A DNA stretch of 64,000 bases from Silicimonas sp. GTDB taxonomy: Bacteria; Pseudomonadota; Alphaproteobacteria; Rhodobacterales; Rhodobacteraceae. Both the position numbers and the translations under genes were made by a program. The notes under the pieces were generated by a model. That model ran no database searches, was not told the DNA's origin, and was given only the letters and a program-made list of their open reading frames with translations. Of this stretch, positions 28,694-37,721 are shown piece by piece (positions within the stretch are counted from its first letter, which is position 1; each line of letters starts with the position of its first letter). The stretch covers positions 62,001 to 126,000 of the forward strand of contig JAJEFO010000043.1 in NCBI GenBank assembly GCA_022820365.1. The letters run 5' to 3'.

Positions 28694-28761
28694 CCGTCAA
28701 GTGTGGCAGGATTCGCCGTCAAGTGTTGTAGGATTCCCCGTCAAGTACACAAGATTTTGCA
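28694..28761 (-). repeat. Right-end array: three tandem ~22-bp inverted copies of IS21 end repeat
   Basis: CCGTCAAGTGTGGCAGGATTCG / CCGTCAAGTGTTGTAGGATTCC / CCGTCAAGTACACAAGATTTTGCA. Confidence 0.9.
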
Positions 28762-28779
28762 TGCCAGCTGGGAAAGTAG

Positions 28780-29076
28780 TCATTCCATCTTGGAATCGAC
28801 ATACTCTGGGTAGCAAAACCAATTGCCACCCTTGGCTGTACGTATTTCACGTGATTGGCCGGCCCAATCATAGACATCCTGAAAAAAGTGATGATGAATC
28901 CGTTTGTAGTGGTCGTAGTCAAGGTCCCCATCCGGAAGTGGCTCTTCCGACCGAGTCAGAAACATCAACTGCTCGAACTGATCCAAGTCGTCCCGATTTT
29001 GCAGGCCGGCCTTGTTTTTCAGAACGTGTGTTCCAGTGTAACACAGTGGATCTTCAGTAGCGTCATAGCGGCTCAT
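28780..29076 (-). pseudogene. Truncated Fic/DOC-family protein (N-terminal part)
   Basis: DLDYDHYKRIHHHFFQDVYDWAGQSREIRTAKGGNWFCYPEYVDSKM matches a Fic-domain N-terminus. The catalytic HxFxxGNGR motif is missing; ORF stops next to the IS21 right end. Confidence 0.75.
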
Positions 29077-29291
29077 TAGTCCCGCTTCGTAACAAAGGTA
29101 TCCGTTATCGCCGTGCGGAGTGCATCGCCTTTGAGCCCCCTCCGTTTCAGACCGGAGATCGTGCTAGCAGACTTCTTGCTCAAGGACATCCCCTCGACTT
29201 CGGAAAACCTAGCCGCCTTGCCCTCGCCAAGTGGCTTGATGACAAATCGTCTGGTCGCCGCGGAACGTGCTTTCGCGCTACTTTTGCTCAT
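29076..29291 (-). CDS. Small protein upstream of fic, putative antitoxin
   Basis: 71-aa basic protein; stop/start overlap (TAATG) with the fic ORF. Confidence 0.5.
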   Translation of the reverse strand: MSKSSAKARSAATRRFVIKPLGEGKAARFSEVEGMSLSKKSASTISGLKRRGLKGDALRTAITDTFVTKRD

Positions 29292-29492
29292 GAGAGAATC
29301 CTAGCATGGTTCTATGGACGAAGGCAAAATAGATCCGAGCCGTCTCGGTATGCTATGCGATAGTCAGCTGCCTCCTCCAGAGAGAGTGAGGATCGTATTC
29401 GGGAACTTGCAACGATGGGGTGGCACCTTACGTTGTTCGGCTTTCGCGGCACGACGTTGTGCATTGGCATGGCAAGGTTTGGGCGGTCGAAT

Positions 29493-29606
29493 GACCGGGC
29501 AGGGCAAATGCCGATATGCATCCCGTGTGTAGCGCCTCACGACAAGTCTGCATGTTCCGGGCTTTTGCGCTCGGCCTTGATCGGCTGGGCTCTTCCCGTG
29601 CGTCAA
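29493..29606 (-). repeat. Dispersed 114-bp repeat, copy A
   Basis: Gap-free alignment with copy B (34315-34428), about 80% identical by hand count, opposite orientation. Confidence 0.75.
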
Positions 29607-30146
29607 TTATTGAAAGGAAACCCCCATCTTTGCCTCTGCTCCCAAGTTGAGCTCTCCGAATCTCGCGCAGCCGACGGAGTTGTAGGGCTGAGCCTTTGAC
29701 CAGCTGGAAATCGACCCCGCCCAAGTTCCTCGCATGTCTGGAGAAACAGATGTGAACGGGGGAGCTGGATGTGAACGAGTTGGGCGCGGATTCCTGTGGG
29801 CAGCCCGTCGCTGCCGTAGCACGCCGGGACCGTCACACTTCGAGTCCCGCCCGGAATCGGCCGTCGCGTTGATGGGGGTTTTGCGAAGACCTGGAAATGA
29901 GGATCCAACCTACAAAGACATTGGCGGATCAGGCGATTACCCGAACAACCGAGAGATCATTCGTCTCAGACATTCCGAGTTGTTGGATTGTCAGGATGAA
30001 GTTTGGGAGTCATGAGACGCACAAGCCCCAAACCGGCTAATCGCGAATTTTCTTGGCCCGTTCTGTGAAGGCTACCCTGAAGGTTGAAGCCGGGACTGCG
30101 ACAGGCACCTCGCCAGCGAGACGCACAACTGCGAGTTTCGCACCAT

Positions 30147-31331
30147 CTACCATGGGTGCGACTTCTCGTGCTTGACATGGTCAGGCAAATCGTAGGTCAG
30201 GCCGCTTTCTTCGTATACGGAAATCTGGAGAAGCTGGCTGAAATTGTCCGCCCGGACCATCAGCCCGCTTTTCAGGTAGCGCTGGAGACGCTGTTTCATG
30301 CGGAACCCGAACAAGGTTCCGAAGGTCCGAACCTTGGGATACTGGAAATGCTCGGCCAAGTCGTTCCCAATGAGCGCGCGGGACAGCTTGTAGGCAAGGG
30401 AGATGACCTGCTTTTGCTCTTCATCGTCCCTGATGTCCACGATCCCGGGAACGGCGTGGATCAGTGCGTTCGCCATCGCCGCCGAATCCGAATCGGGCGG
30501 CGGCTCGCACATGTTCGCAATCCGGTGAATCCTGTCCGCCTCTGCGCCGTCCTCGTAAAGGATCGATTCGGGAATGCCCATCAGGTAGCCGGAATAGCGC
30601 CAGACATCGAGAATGCTCACCTGTTCCTCATCCGTGAATGACGCCCCCACCAGTTGGGAATAGTCAAGAAGTCGCTTGGAAAAGACCGAAATGGCAAATC
30701 CGAGATGCGCGGCGCTCAGCGGAGTGCCCCAGGCTTCGGCGTTCCATTCTTCGTGTCTCGCCAGCAGGCTCCTGATCCGCGCATGCACGAAGCGCACACG
30801 GGTCGAGAGCTTCCACCCATCCCCGTTCCGCTGCAGTCCGCCTGGAAAAAAGATCTCGAGCAATTGGCGGTTGTTCTGCTGGAGGCGTCTCTTGGTGGCC
30901 GCGACACGACCGGTCGTGGCGAACGACTTTGCTATGAGCGTCGCGAACCCTTCCACCAGGACGCCTGCGACGAACGCGACCAGCATGAGGTCCGCATTGG
31001 CGTGGAAGGCGCGCACGCCCGGCTGAAAGGCGCTGTGGTCCAGCCATTCCGGTTCGCGGAGATCCTCGAAGAACCGGCGAAGCGGCTCCGGCGCGGCCCG
31101 CAACTCCGCGTCCCGCTGTTCTATTCCCGCTGCGACGAACTTGTGAAGCATTGCCGGATGCAGCGAGTAGATCTCCTCCATCACCGGATCGAGCTCCGGA
31201 TCGCCGATCGTGGTGTGCCGGACATACCTGTCAGCCAGTGCACTGTCGAACCTTCGGGTGCTTTCGTAGCCTTCGACATAAGCCGAGGGTGCGTCAATCG
31301 TGTCCGCCGCGTTCTGCGTGAGGGTGTTCAT
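30147..31331 (-). CDS. DUF2236 / MpaB-like oxygenase family protein
   Basis: AEHF, LMLVAFVAGVLVEGFATLIAKSF, TRVRFVHARIRSLLARHEEWN, LDVWRYSGYLMGIPES are consistent with the DUF2236 fold. Confidence 0.65.
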   Translation of the reverse strand: MNTLTQNAADTIDAPSAYVEGYESTRRFDSALADRYVRHTTIGDPELDPVMEEIYSLHPAMLHKFVAAGIEQRDAELRAAPEPLRRFFEDLREPEWLDHSAFQPGVRAFHANADLMLVAFVAGVLVEGFATLIAKSFATTGRVAATKRRLQQNNRQLLEIFFPGGLQRNGDGWKLSTRVRFVHARIRSLLARHEEWNAEAWGTPLSAAHLGFAISVFSKRLLDYSQLVGASFTDEEQVSILDVWRYSGYLMGIPESILYEDGAEADRIHRIANMCEPPPDSDSAAMANALIHAVPGIVDIRDDEEQKQVISLAYKLSRALIGNDLAEHFQYPKVRTFGTLFGFRMKQRLQRYLKSGLMVRADNFSQLLQISVYEESGLTYDLPDHVKHEKSHPW

Positions 31332-31704
31332 ATGCGACTGCCGCCGGTTTGGTGGATGCTTGGCACGCAATGCAGGTCCATGTCAGCCCATTCTGACGAC
31401 TACTTGAAGTCTTCCAACAACAGGTCCATCCAAGCCAAGCGCCGATTTGAGTAGTCCATATGCACTGACGTATCACTTTGTGCACAGGCCTACAACACCT
31501 GTGCCCGGAACGGTTCAGGAGCATCGCGTCCGATGAGTTCGCCTTGCCGTCTCGATGGTTGCGTGATTCCCTGTTAGAAAACAACGATCTGGGGACAGAC
31601 ATGCAGCGGGAGGACGTTGTACTTCGATCCTGCCTTTGGTGGGGTATAAGACTTCCGCGCAAGCAACGCGACCTGTCACGGTCTCCATAAGGTGCTGATG
31701 AGCA

Positions 31705-31815
31705 CGCCGCCTTGCATGGCTTGCGGCGGCCGGCCATGCGCCGCCATTGAGCCATGCGGCGCGCTTGAAATCAGCGTCCCTGCCGCTTCATGATGCCCGA
31801 GCGCGGCATCATGAA
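31705..31815. other. Intergenic cluster of three hairpins
   Basis: CGCCGC/GCGGCG (31705-31728), GCGCCGC/GCGGCGC (31738-31762), TTCATGATGCC-cgagcgc-GGCATCATGAA (31787-31815). Confidence 0.55.
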
Positions 31816-32252
31816 CCACGACACATTCAAGGCGCAGTTCAGGTTTCGTTCAAGACCTTGTCTGATGGTTCCGGTATGGTTGACGTCGCGTCGATCTCCG
31901 GGGCTCTCGCGTCCGTCCTGTTAACGGCGCTCGGACCGCCAGCTTGGGTCAGTTCCCGTGCCCCCATCCGCCACGCGTGCCCGAACACTGCGGTGAGGAC
32001 CGGCAACACGTGCCCGCAAAACACCATCGAGGATCGTGTCTCCACATCGGGTCGCAAGTGGACGGGACGCCGTCAACGGCATGAAGGATTTTGTCCAGGC
32101 GAGATCCGATGCCGACGGTTCAGCCCCGGGACGAGAAAGGCGCTGCTGGCGAACGCCACTGAAACATGATCGTCAAGCGCCCGTTGATGCGGATTGAACT
32201 TGAATCCACAGATCAGGGTGACACTTTGCCGGGTCTGCGGCAGACTTGCCCC

Positions 32253-34268
32253 ATGGCTGGCTATCCCCATCTCTTTCGTCCGCTCGAAATAGGCAACTTG
32301 ACGCTGCCGAACCGGATTCTCATGGGCTCGATGCATACCGGGCTCGAGGAGCTTGGCGACTTCGACCGAGTTGCTGCCTACTACGCGAGACGAGCGGAAG
32401 GCGGCGTGGCGTTGATGGTGACCGGCGGCATGGCACCCAATTTCGAGGGCGCAGTTCTGCCAGGGGCGGCCGGACTGTTCACGGATGAGGACATCGCCAA
32501 CTATGCGCGGGTGACCAGCGCCGTCCACGAAGCCGGTGGACGAATTGCGATGCAGATCCTTCATGCAGGGCGTTACGGATATTCGCCGGAATGCGTGGCA
32601 CCGTCTCCGGTAAAGTCACCGATTTCGCCATACACGCCGACTGAACTCGATGATGAGGGGATCGAGAAGCAGATATCGGACATCGTCGCAACGGCGCGAC
32701 GTGCCCAGGAGGCCGGGTACGACGGCGTCGAAGTGATGGGATCCGAAGGCTACTTGCTGAACCAGTTCCTGGTGACCCGTACCAACAAACGAACGGACCG
32801 ATGGGGCGGCTCGTTCGAAAACCGGATGCGACTGCCGGTCGAAACCGTGCGCCGGGTGCGGCAGGCGACAGGACCTAGCTTCATGCTGATCTATCGCCTG
32901 AGCATGATTGACCTCGTTCCAGGCGGCTCGAACTGGGCCGAGGTCGTCAAGCTTGCCAAGGCCGTGGAAGACGCAGGGGCCGGGCTCCTGAATACCGGGA
33001 TCGGATGGCACGAAGCCCGGATCCCGACGATTGCCGCGAGCGTGCCTCGCCGCGCATTTGCTTGGGTCACGAAGAAACTCATGGGGCAGGTCGGGATCCC
33101 GGTGATTGCGTCAAACCGGATCAATACGCCCGAGGTCGCGGAAGCGATCCTGGCGGAAGGCGCCGCCGACATGGTTTCGATGGCGCGACCCTTTCTAGCG
33201 GACCCGGATTTCGTGAGAAAGGCGCGCGAGGGCAGGTCGACCGAGATCACGCCTTGCATCGCGTGCAACCAGGCCTGTCTTGATTTCACTTTCGAGATGA
33301 AGATCGCGACCTGCGTCGTCAATCCGCAAGCGGCGCATGAAACCGAACTGGTCTATCGTCCTGCAGACTATCCAAAGTCGATAGCGGTCGTGGGCGCAGG
33401 CCCGGCCGGGCTTTCCGCAGCGCTCGTGGCGGCCGAGCGGGGCCATGCAGTGACATTGTTCGAAAGGGCGAGCGAGATCGGCGGGCAGCTCGGCATGGCA
33501 AGCAGGGTTCCCGGGAAAGAGGAGTTTCTGGGACTCGTCCGGTGGTATCGAGACATGCTGGCACTGAGGGGCGTGGACGTGCACCTCGATACCGAAGCTT
33601 TTGCGGGAGACTTGAAACGGTTCGACGAGGTTGTCGTTGCCACGGGTGTTGTGCCAAGGGATCCGAACATTCCGGTCGAGGGCGGTTGCGTGGTGAACTA
33701 CGCCGACATCCTGACAGGGCGAGAGGTGGCAGGAGAGAGGGTTGCGATTGTTGGAGCGGGCGGCATCGGCTTCGACGTTGCGGAATTCCTGACCACGGAG
33801 ACGAGCCCGACCGTGGATCTCGACGCGTGGCGCGACGAATGGGGCGTGACGGATCCGGAAGTCCATCGCGCGGGCCTTGCCCCCGATGGGCCGAATCCGT
33901 CACACGGACGGCGGCAGGTTTCCCTTTTTCAACGGAAAGACGAGCGGCCAGGAAAGCGACTTGGTCGCACGACGGGGTGGATTCATCGCACGGCGCTTCA
34001 GATGAAGAGCGTTCGAATGGAAGGCGGCGTTACGTACGAGAAAGTCGGCGCTGATGGCCTGCACATCACGTGTCGGAACGGGACACGCGAGGTTGTTCCC
34101 GCCGATACCGTTGTGCTCTGCACCGGGCAGCTGAGCGACCGTGCCCTTGCCGATGCGCTATCGGCTGGCGGCACTGCGCCGCACATAATTGGAGGTGCCG
34201 ACACGGCAGCCGGGCTGGATGCCAGACGGGCAATCGATCAGGGTGCGCGGCTGGCGGCCCGTCTTTAG
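32253..34268 (+). CDS. NADH:flavin oxidoreductase / 2,4-dienoyl-CoA reductase-like (FadH family)
   Basis: OYE-like TIM barrel (LFRPLEIGNLTLPNRILMGSMHTGLE), TPCIACNQACLD Fe-S ligands, C-terminal FAD/NAD domains (IAVVGAGPAGLSAALVAAERGHAVTLFE). Confidence 0.9.
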   Translation: MAGYPHLFRPLEIGNLTLPNRILMGSMHTGLEELGDFDRVAAYYARRAEGGVALMVTGGMAPNFEGAVLPGAAGLFTDEDIANYARVTSAVHEAGGRIAMQILHAGRYGYSPECVAPSPVKSPISPYTPTELDDEGIEKQISDIVATARRAQEAGYDGVEVMGSEGYLLNQFLVTRTNKRTDRWGGSFENRMRLPVETVRRVRQATGPSFMLIYRLSMIDLVPGGSNWAEVVKLAKAVEDAGAGLLNTGIGWHEARIPTIAASVPRRAFAWVTKKLMGQVGIPVIASNRINTPEVAEAILAEGAADMVSMARPFLADPDFVRKAREGRSTEITPCIACNQACLDFTFEMKIATCVVNPQAAHETELVYRPADYPKSIAVVGAGPAGLSAALVAAERGHAVTLFERASEIGGQLGMASRVPGKEEFLGLVRWYRDMLALRGVDVHLDTEAFAGDLKRFDEVVVATGVVPRDPNIPVEGGCVVNYADILTGREVAGERVAIVGAGGIGFDVAEFLTTETSPTVDLDAWRDEWGVTDPEVHRAGLAPDGPNPSHGRRQVSLFQRKDERPGKRLGRTTGWIHRTALQMKSVRMEGGVTYEKVGADGLHITCRNGTREVVPADTVVLCTGQLSDRALADALSAGGTAPHIIGGADTAAGLDARRAIDQGARLAARL

Positions 34269-34314
34269 ATCGGTTCGCAACGTCGGAAAATGAACTGGGG
34301 CTTTTTTCCGATGG

Positions 34315-34428
34315 TTGACACAAGGGAAGTGCCCAGCCAATCGGGGCCGGACGCACATGTCCGAAACATGCGGACATGTCGTTTGGAACTACACACGGGA
34401 TGCAGATTGGCTTTTGGCCTGCCCGGTC
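34315..34428 (+). repeat. Dispersed 114-bp repeat, copy B
   Basis: TTGACACAAGGGAAGTGCCCAGCC..TACACACGGGATGCAG..CCTGCCCGGTC; counterpart of 29493-29606. Confidence 0.75.
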
Positions 34429-34446
34429 CTTCCGAGCAGGGAGAAG

Positions 34447-34968
34447 TCACTGCGTGATGACGCCGCAGGCGATGCGGGGACCAGCGGCGCCTGCCGGATC
34501 GGTCACATAGTCATCCGGCCCGTCGTGGATCACGATGGCCGCGCCGTCTGCGTCGAACAACGATGCATCCAGCTTGAGCAGCGTGTTCAATACCTCTATC
34601 TCCAGCGTCCCGGAGTCCGGCACGTGGATGTTTGGCATGTCACCCGCGTGCACTCCCTCGGCGCTGTCGAACCCGTGCTTGGCCCCGCCAGGATTGAAGT
34701 GTCCGCCCGAAGATGTGAAGGGCGGCTCGCAGACGCCCACCGTATGGACGTGGAATGCATGGGCGCCCGCTGGCAGATTCTTGAGCTTTGCGTGCAGGAG
34801 CGTGCCGTGCGCGGTAGCACGCAGCGTGACCGAGCCCACGGATTCTCCGTTTGCGTTCATCATCGCGGCCGATGCCAGCTCGGTCGCGTTCGCCGTGCCC
34901 GCTGCGGCGACCAGTGCTGCGGCGATCAAGAACGCCGATCCCTTCACCGGCACGTGGATATTCAACAT
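34447..34968 (-). CDS. sodC: Cu/Zn superoxide dismutase
   Basis: Signal peptide; HAFHVHTVGVCEPPFTSSGGHFNPGGAKHG, ASLFDADGAAIVIHDGPDDYVTDPAGAAGPRIACGVI. Confidence 0.9.
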   Translation of the reverse strand: MLNIHVPVKGSAFLIAAALVAAAGTANATELASAAMMNANGESVGSVTLRATAHGTLLHAKLKNLPAGAHAFHVHTVGVCEPPFTSSGGHFNPGGAKHGFDSAEGVHAGDMPNIHVPDSGTLEIEVLNTLLKLDASLFDADGAAIVIHDGPDDYVTDPAGAAGPRIACGVITQ

Positions 34969-35090
34969 GGTGACTTCCTCCATCAAAACGTGTGCAATGC
35001 ATAGCACGCCGCCACAGAAAGTGTCACGCGGCGGCAGGGTGAAGCGCGCTCTCACCACTCAATCTCGGCACGAACATCCGCGACGCAATG

Positions 35091-36026
35091 TCATTCTACG
35101 GAAACAAGGACTGCCTCCACGCGACGGTTCGCGGTACGTCCCGCCTCCGTAAGGTTCGATTCTACAGGTGACAAGTATCCGACACCGACGGCATCGAGTC
35201 GATTCGGGTCGATGCCGAACGCGTTGATCAGTCGGTCAGCAACGGCTTCTGCCCTCCTTTGCGACAGAGAGGTGTTGGTCTCAAGCGACCCCTTGGCGTC
35301 GGTATGCCCCACCAGAACAATTCGGGCCGACGGGTTGTCCACCAGCCAGGCCGCGAGTTCCGCCAGCGCAGGGTACGGCCCGCTGCCCAGTTCGGCGGAT
35401 CCTGAGCCGAATTCCAGCGATTCGAGCACCACGTGACCTCTCTCCAGCATGGTCGAAACCAGGGTGCCGGGAACTTGAGTGGCATCTTCCGCATCTTCTT
35501 CCGTTTCCGTCTCCACGTCTTTCGCTTCCTGTTCCACTTCGGGAAAGCGTGCGCTGGAAACCTCGGTGATGTGAATGTTGCCTGCGCTGGTTGTCGGCGA
35601 CGCGACCAGGGCAACGGAATGCGGCTCTCTCGAAGGATGCCGCATCAGAAGGTAGCGATAGTTCCCGAGATCGACATACATGTCCGGTTCGCCGATCAGA
35701 TCGAGCTGAAAGCGGAAATCAAAGTCGCCGCACTCGGCGTCCACGCAGGAGAAGACCTGGACGTATCCCACTTCTTCCAGCTGTGCGCGAAGCGGCGCGA
35801 TGAGCTGGAGCGACGTCCATTGCACATCGGGCAGATGAAGCACCGTCTTGCGGATTGCACCCTCGGTTCCAGGAACGACGGTGCCTGGAGACCAAGGGGC
35901 CTCGGGCAGGCGGACGCTTGCGGCATCACTCGTCTCGACGGCGACAGTCACCGAGTTGGGAAGCGCAAGCTCAAGTGCTGACGCCGGTGCTGCAACGACA
36001 AGGCACATGGAGAGCGCAAGTCTCAC
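35091..36026 (-). CDS. OmpA-family outer-membrane protein
   Basis: C-terminal ARIVLVGHTDAKGSLETNTSLSQRRAEAVADRLINAFGIDPNRLDAVGVGYLSPVESNLTEAGRTANRRVEAVL. GTG start 36026 gives a signal peptide (MRLALSMCLVVAAPASA). Confidence 0.85.
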   Translation of the reverse strand: MRLALSMCLVVAAPASALELALPNSVTVAVETSDAASVRLPEAPWSPGTVVPGTEGAIRKTVLHLPDVQWTSLQLIAPLRAQLEEVGYVQVFSCVDAECGDFDFRFQLDLIGEPDMYVDLGNYRYLLMRHPSREPHSVALVASPTTSAGNIHITEVSSARFPEVEQEAKDVETETEEDAEDATQVPGTLVSTMLERGHVVLESLEFGSGSAELGSGPYPALAELAAWLVDNPSARIVLVGHTDAKGSLETNTSLSQRRAEAVADRLINAFGIDPNRLDAVGVGYLSPVESNLTEAGRTANRRVEAVLVSVE

Positions 36027-36160
36027 AAGGCGACCCAGCTCGCATGCTTGCTGCTTGGCGCCCCGGGCATCGCCATGCGCTCGCAGCCTGTCTTTGGGAG
36101 AATGCGCAGGCGCCGTTGCGTCGTCACGCACGGCATTCGGAATTCCTGCAGCAGGTGTTG

Positions 36161-36892
36161 TCACGACGCATCGTCTCCGAAGGCGGCACGCAGCCGCGCT
36201 GTCGCTTGGATGATCTGTTGGGGCTCGATGCCCCGGATTACGACATTTGCACCGTACCGGCCGTTCTGCCGGAAGGGGTAGGAGCCAAAACTCAGATTAG
36301 CGAATTCCTCTGCAAGCTCACTCAATCGGGCGGCGATGTCACCTTCGGCTCGATCAATCCGTACGCTCTCCGAGAGCACGGGGTTACCGCCCGCAATCAT
36401 GGGCAGAATGCTCGCGACCATTGCTTCGAAGATTGCTGGAATTCCTGCCATGACATGGACATTCCCGATCGTGAACCCCGGTGCCGCGGAGATCGGGTTG
36501 TTGATCAGCGTGGCGCCGTCCGGGATCCGTGCCATGCGCAGCCTGGCCGCGTTCATTTCGATGCCCTGCCGATCATAGTGCGCCTGCAGGATGGCGCGCG
36601 CATCCGGGCGGACATCGATGGAGACGTTCATTGCCTCGGCCACGCAGTCAGCCGTTATGTCGTCATGCGTCGGCCCGATTCCACCCGAAGTGAAGAGGTG
36701 GACGTGCTTCCGTGCAAGCGCCCTGACTCCTTCCACGATTGCCGTGCGGTCATCGGCAACCATGCGGACCTCCGTGAGATTTATTCCGGCCTCGGTCAGC
36801 CTGCCGGCGAGGTAGTGCATGTTGGAGTCACGAGTACGTCCGGAAAGTATCTCGTCGCCGATCACCAGCATGGCGGCGGTTGGGTTGGCCAT
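36161..36892 (-). CDS. CinA-like molybdopterin-binding domain protein
   Basis: AAMLVIGDEILSGRTRDSNMHYLAGRLTEAGINLTEVRMVADD, FTSGGIGPTHDDIT. Confidence 0.9.
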   Translation of the reverse strand: MANPTAAMLVIGDEILSGRTRDSNMHYLAGRLTEAGINLTEVRMVADDRTAIVEGVRALARKHVHLFTSGGIGPTHDDITADCVAEAMNVSIDVRPDARAILQAHYDRQGIEMNAARLRMARIPDGATLINNPISAAPGFTIGNVHVMAGIPAIFEAMVASILPMIAGGNPVLSESVRIDRAEGDIAARLSELAEEFANLSFGSYPFRQNGRYGANVVIRGIEPQQIIQATARLRAAFGDDAS

Positions 36893-36939
36893 GGAGTCTG
36901 TCCTTGTCCCTCTCCCTATGCCGGTATAGGGCCCGAGAC

Positions 36940-37665
36940 ATGCGCTTTCATACGCCTTTGGTGCCGGGCCGCTTGATCCGCCGCTACAAAAGGTTTCTTG
37001 CGGACGTGGAACTGGAGAAGGACGGCCGCGCCGTGGTGGCGCATTGCCCCAATCCGGGGTCGATGCTGGGGCTTGCCGAAGAGGGCATGCGAGTCTGGCT
37101 TGAACCCAATGACGATTCGAGGAAGAAGCTGAAATTCGGCTGGCGTCTGGTCGAATTGCCAGGCGGCCATCTCGCGGGCATCGATACATCGGTGCCGAAC
37201 CGGATCGTTGCCGAGGCACTGGCTGCCGGACACGTGCAAGGTCTTGCCAGTTACCGGAATGTGCGGCGCGAAGTGCCCTACGGTGCCAGCAGCCGCGTGG
37301 ATTTTCTGCTTACGGAGCCAGGATTGCCAGACGCCTATGTGGAGGTGAAGAACGTGCATCTGAACCGCACCGGCGATCTGGCGGAATTCCCGGATTGCGT
37401 GACCGAACGTGGCGCCAGGCATCTGGCCGAGCTTTCGGCGATGGTGGCGGAAGGATATCGGGCGGTGATGCTTTATGTCGTGCAGCGGACGGATTGTGCC
37501 AGGTTTGTCTTGGCTCGTGATCTGGATCCTGGCTACGGTGCCGCGTTCGACCGCGCCAGTGCGGCTGGAGTGGAGGCGATTTGCCACGGAACGATGATCA
37601 CGCGGGACGGAGTGGAATTCGCCTCCGAACTGCCGGTTCTTGAACAAGTCGCAGACTGCAGGTGA
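36940..37665 (+). CDS. sfsA: DNA/RNA nuclease SfsA
   Basis: LVPGRLIRRYKRFLADVEL, AHCPNPGSMLGL, RVDFLLTEPGLPDAYVEVKNVHL, FPDCVTERGARHLAELSAMV. Confidence 0.93.
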   Translation: MRFHTPLVPGRLIRRYKRFLADVELEKDGRAVVAHCPNPGSMLGLAEEGMRVWLEPNDDSRKKLKFGWRLVELPGGHLAGIDTSVPNRIVAEALAAGHVQGLASYRNVRREVPYGASSRVDFLLTEPGLPDAYVEVKNVHLNRTGDLAEFPDCVTERGARHLAELSAMVAEGYRAVMLYVVQRTDCARFVLARDLDPGYGAAFDRASAAGVEAICHGTMITRDGVEFASELPVLEQVADCR

Positions 37666-37721
37666 CTGGCGGTTCTTCCTGGAAAGCACTATATGGCGGG
37701 CGAGAAGAGGAAGGATGTCCC

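Larger units (their letters stand above)
25824..28761 (+). mobile_element. IS21-family insertion sequence
   Basis: istA/istB pair bounded by TGCAAAATCCTGCGACACTTGACGG (left) and the near-identical inverted TGCAAAATCTTGTGTACTTGACGG (right). Confidence 0.9.

Noticed and set aside
29815-29865. tRNA-like TTCGAGTCCCGC segment
   Set aside because: A T-arm-like string only; no cloverleaf with acceptor, D and anticodon arms could be built around it.
29734-30015. 93-aa ORF in the gap before the MpaB-like gene
   Set aside because: No recognizable domain or convincing ribosome-binding site; region looks like decayed intergenic DNA.
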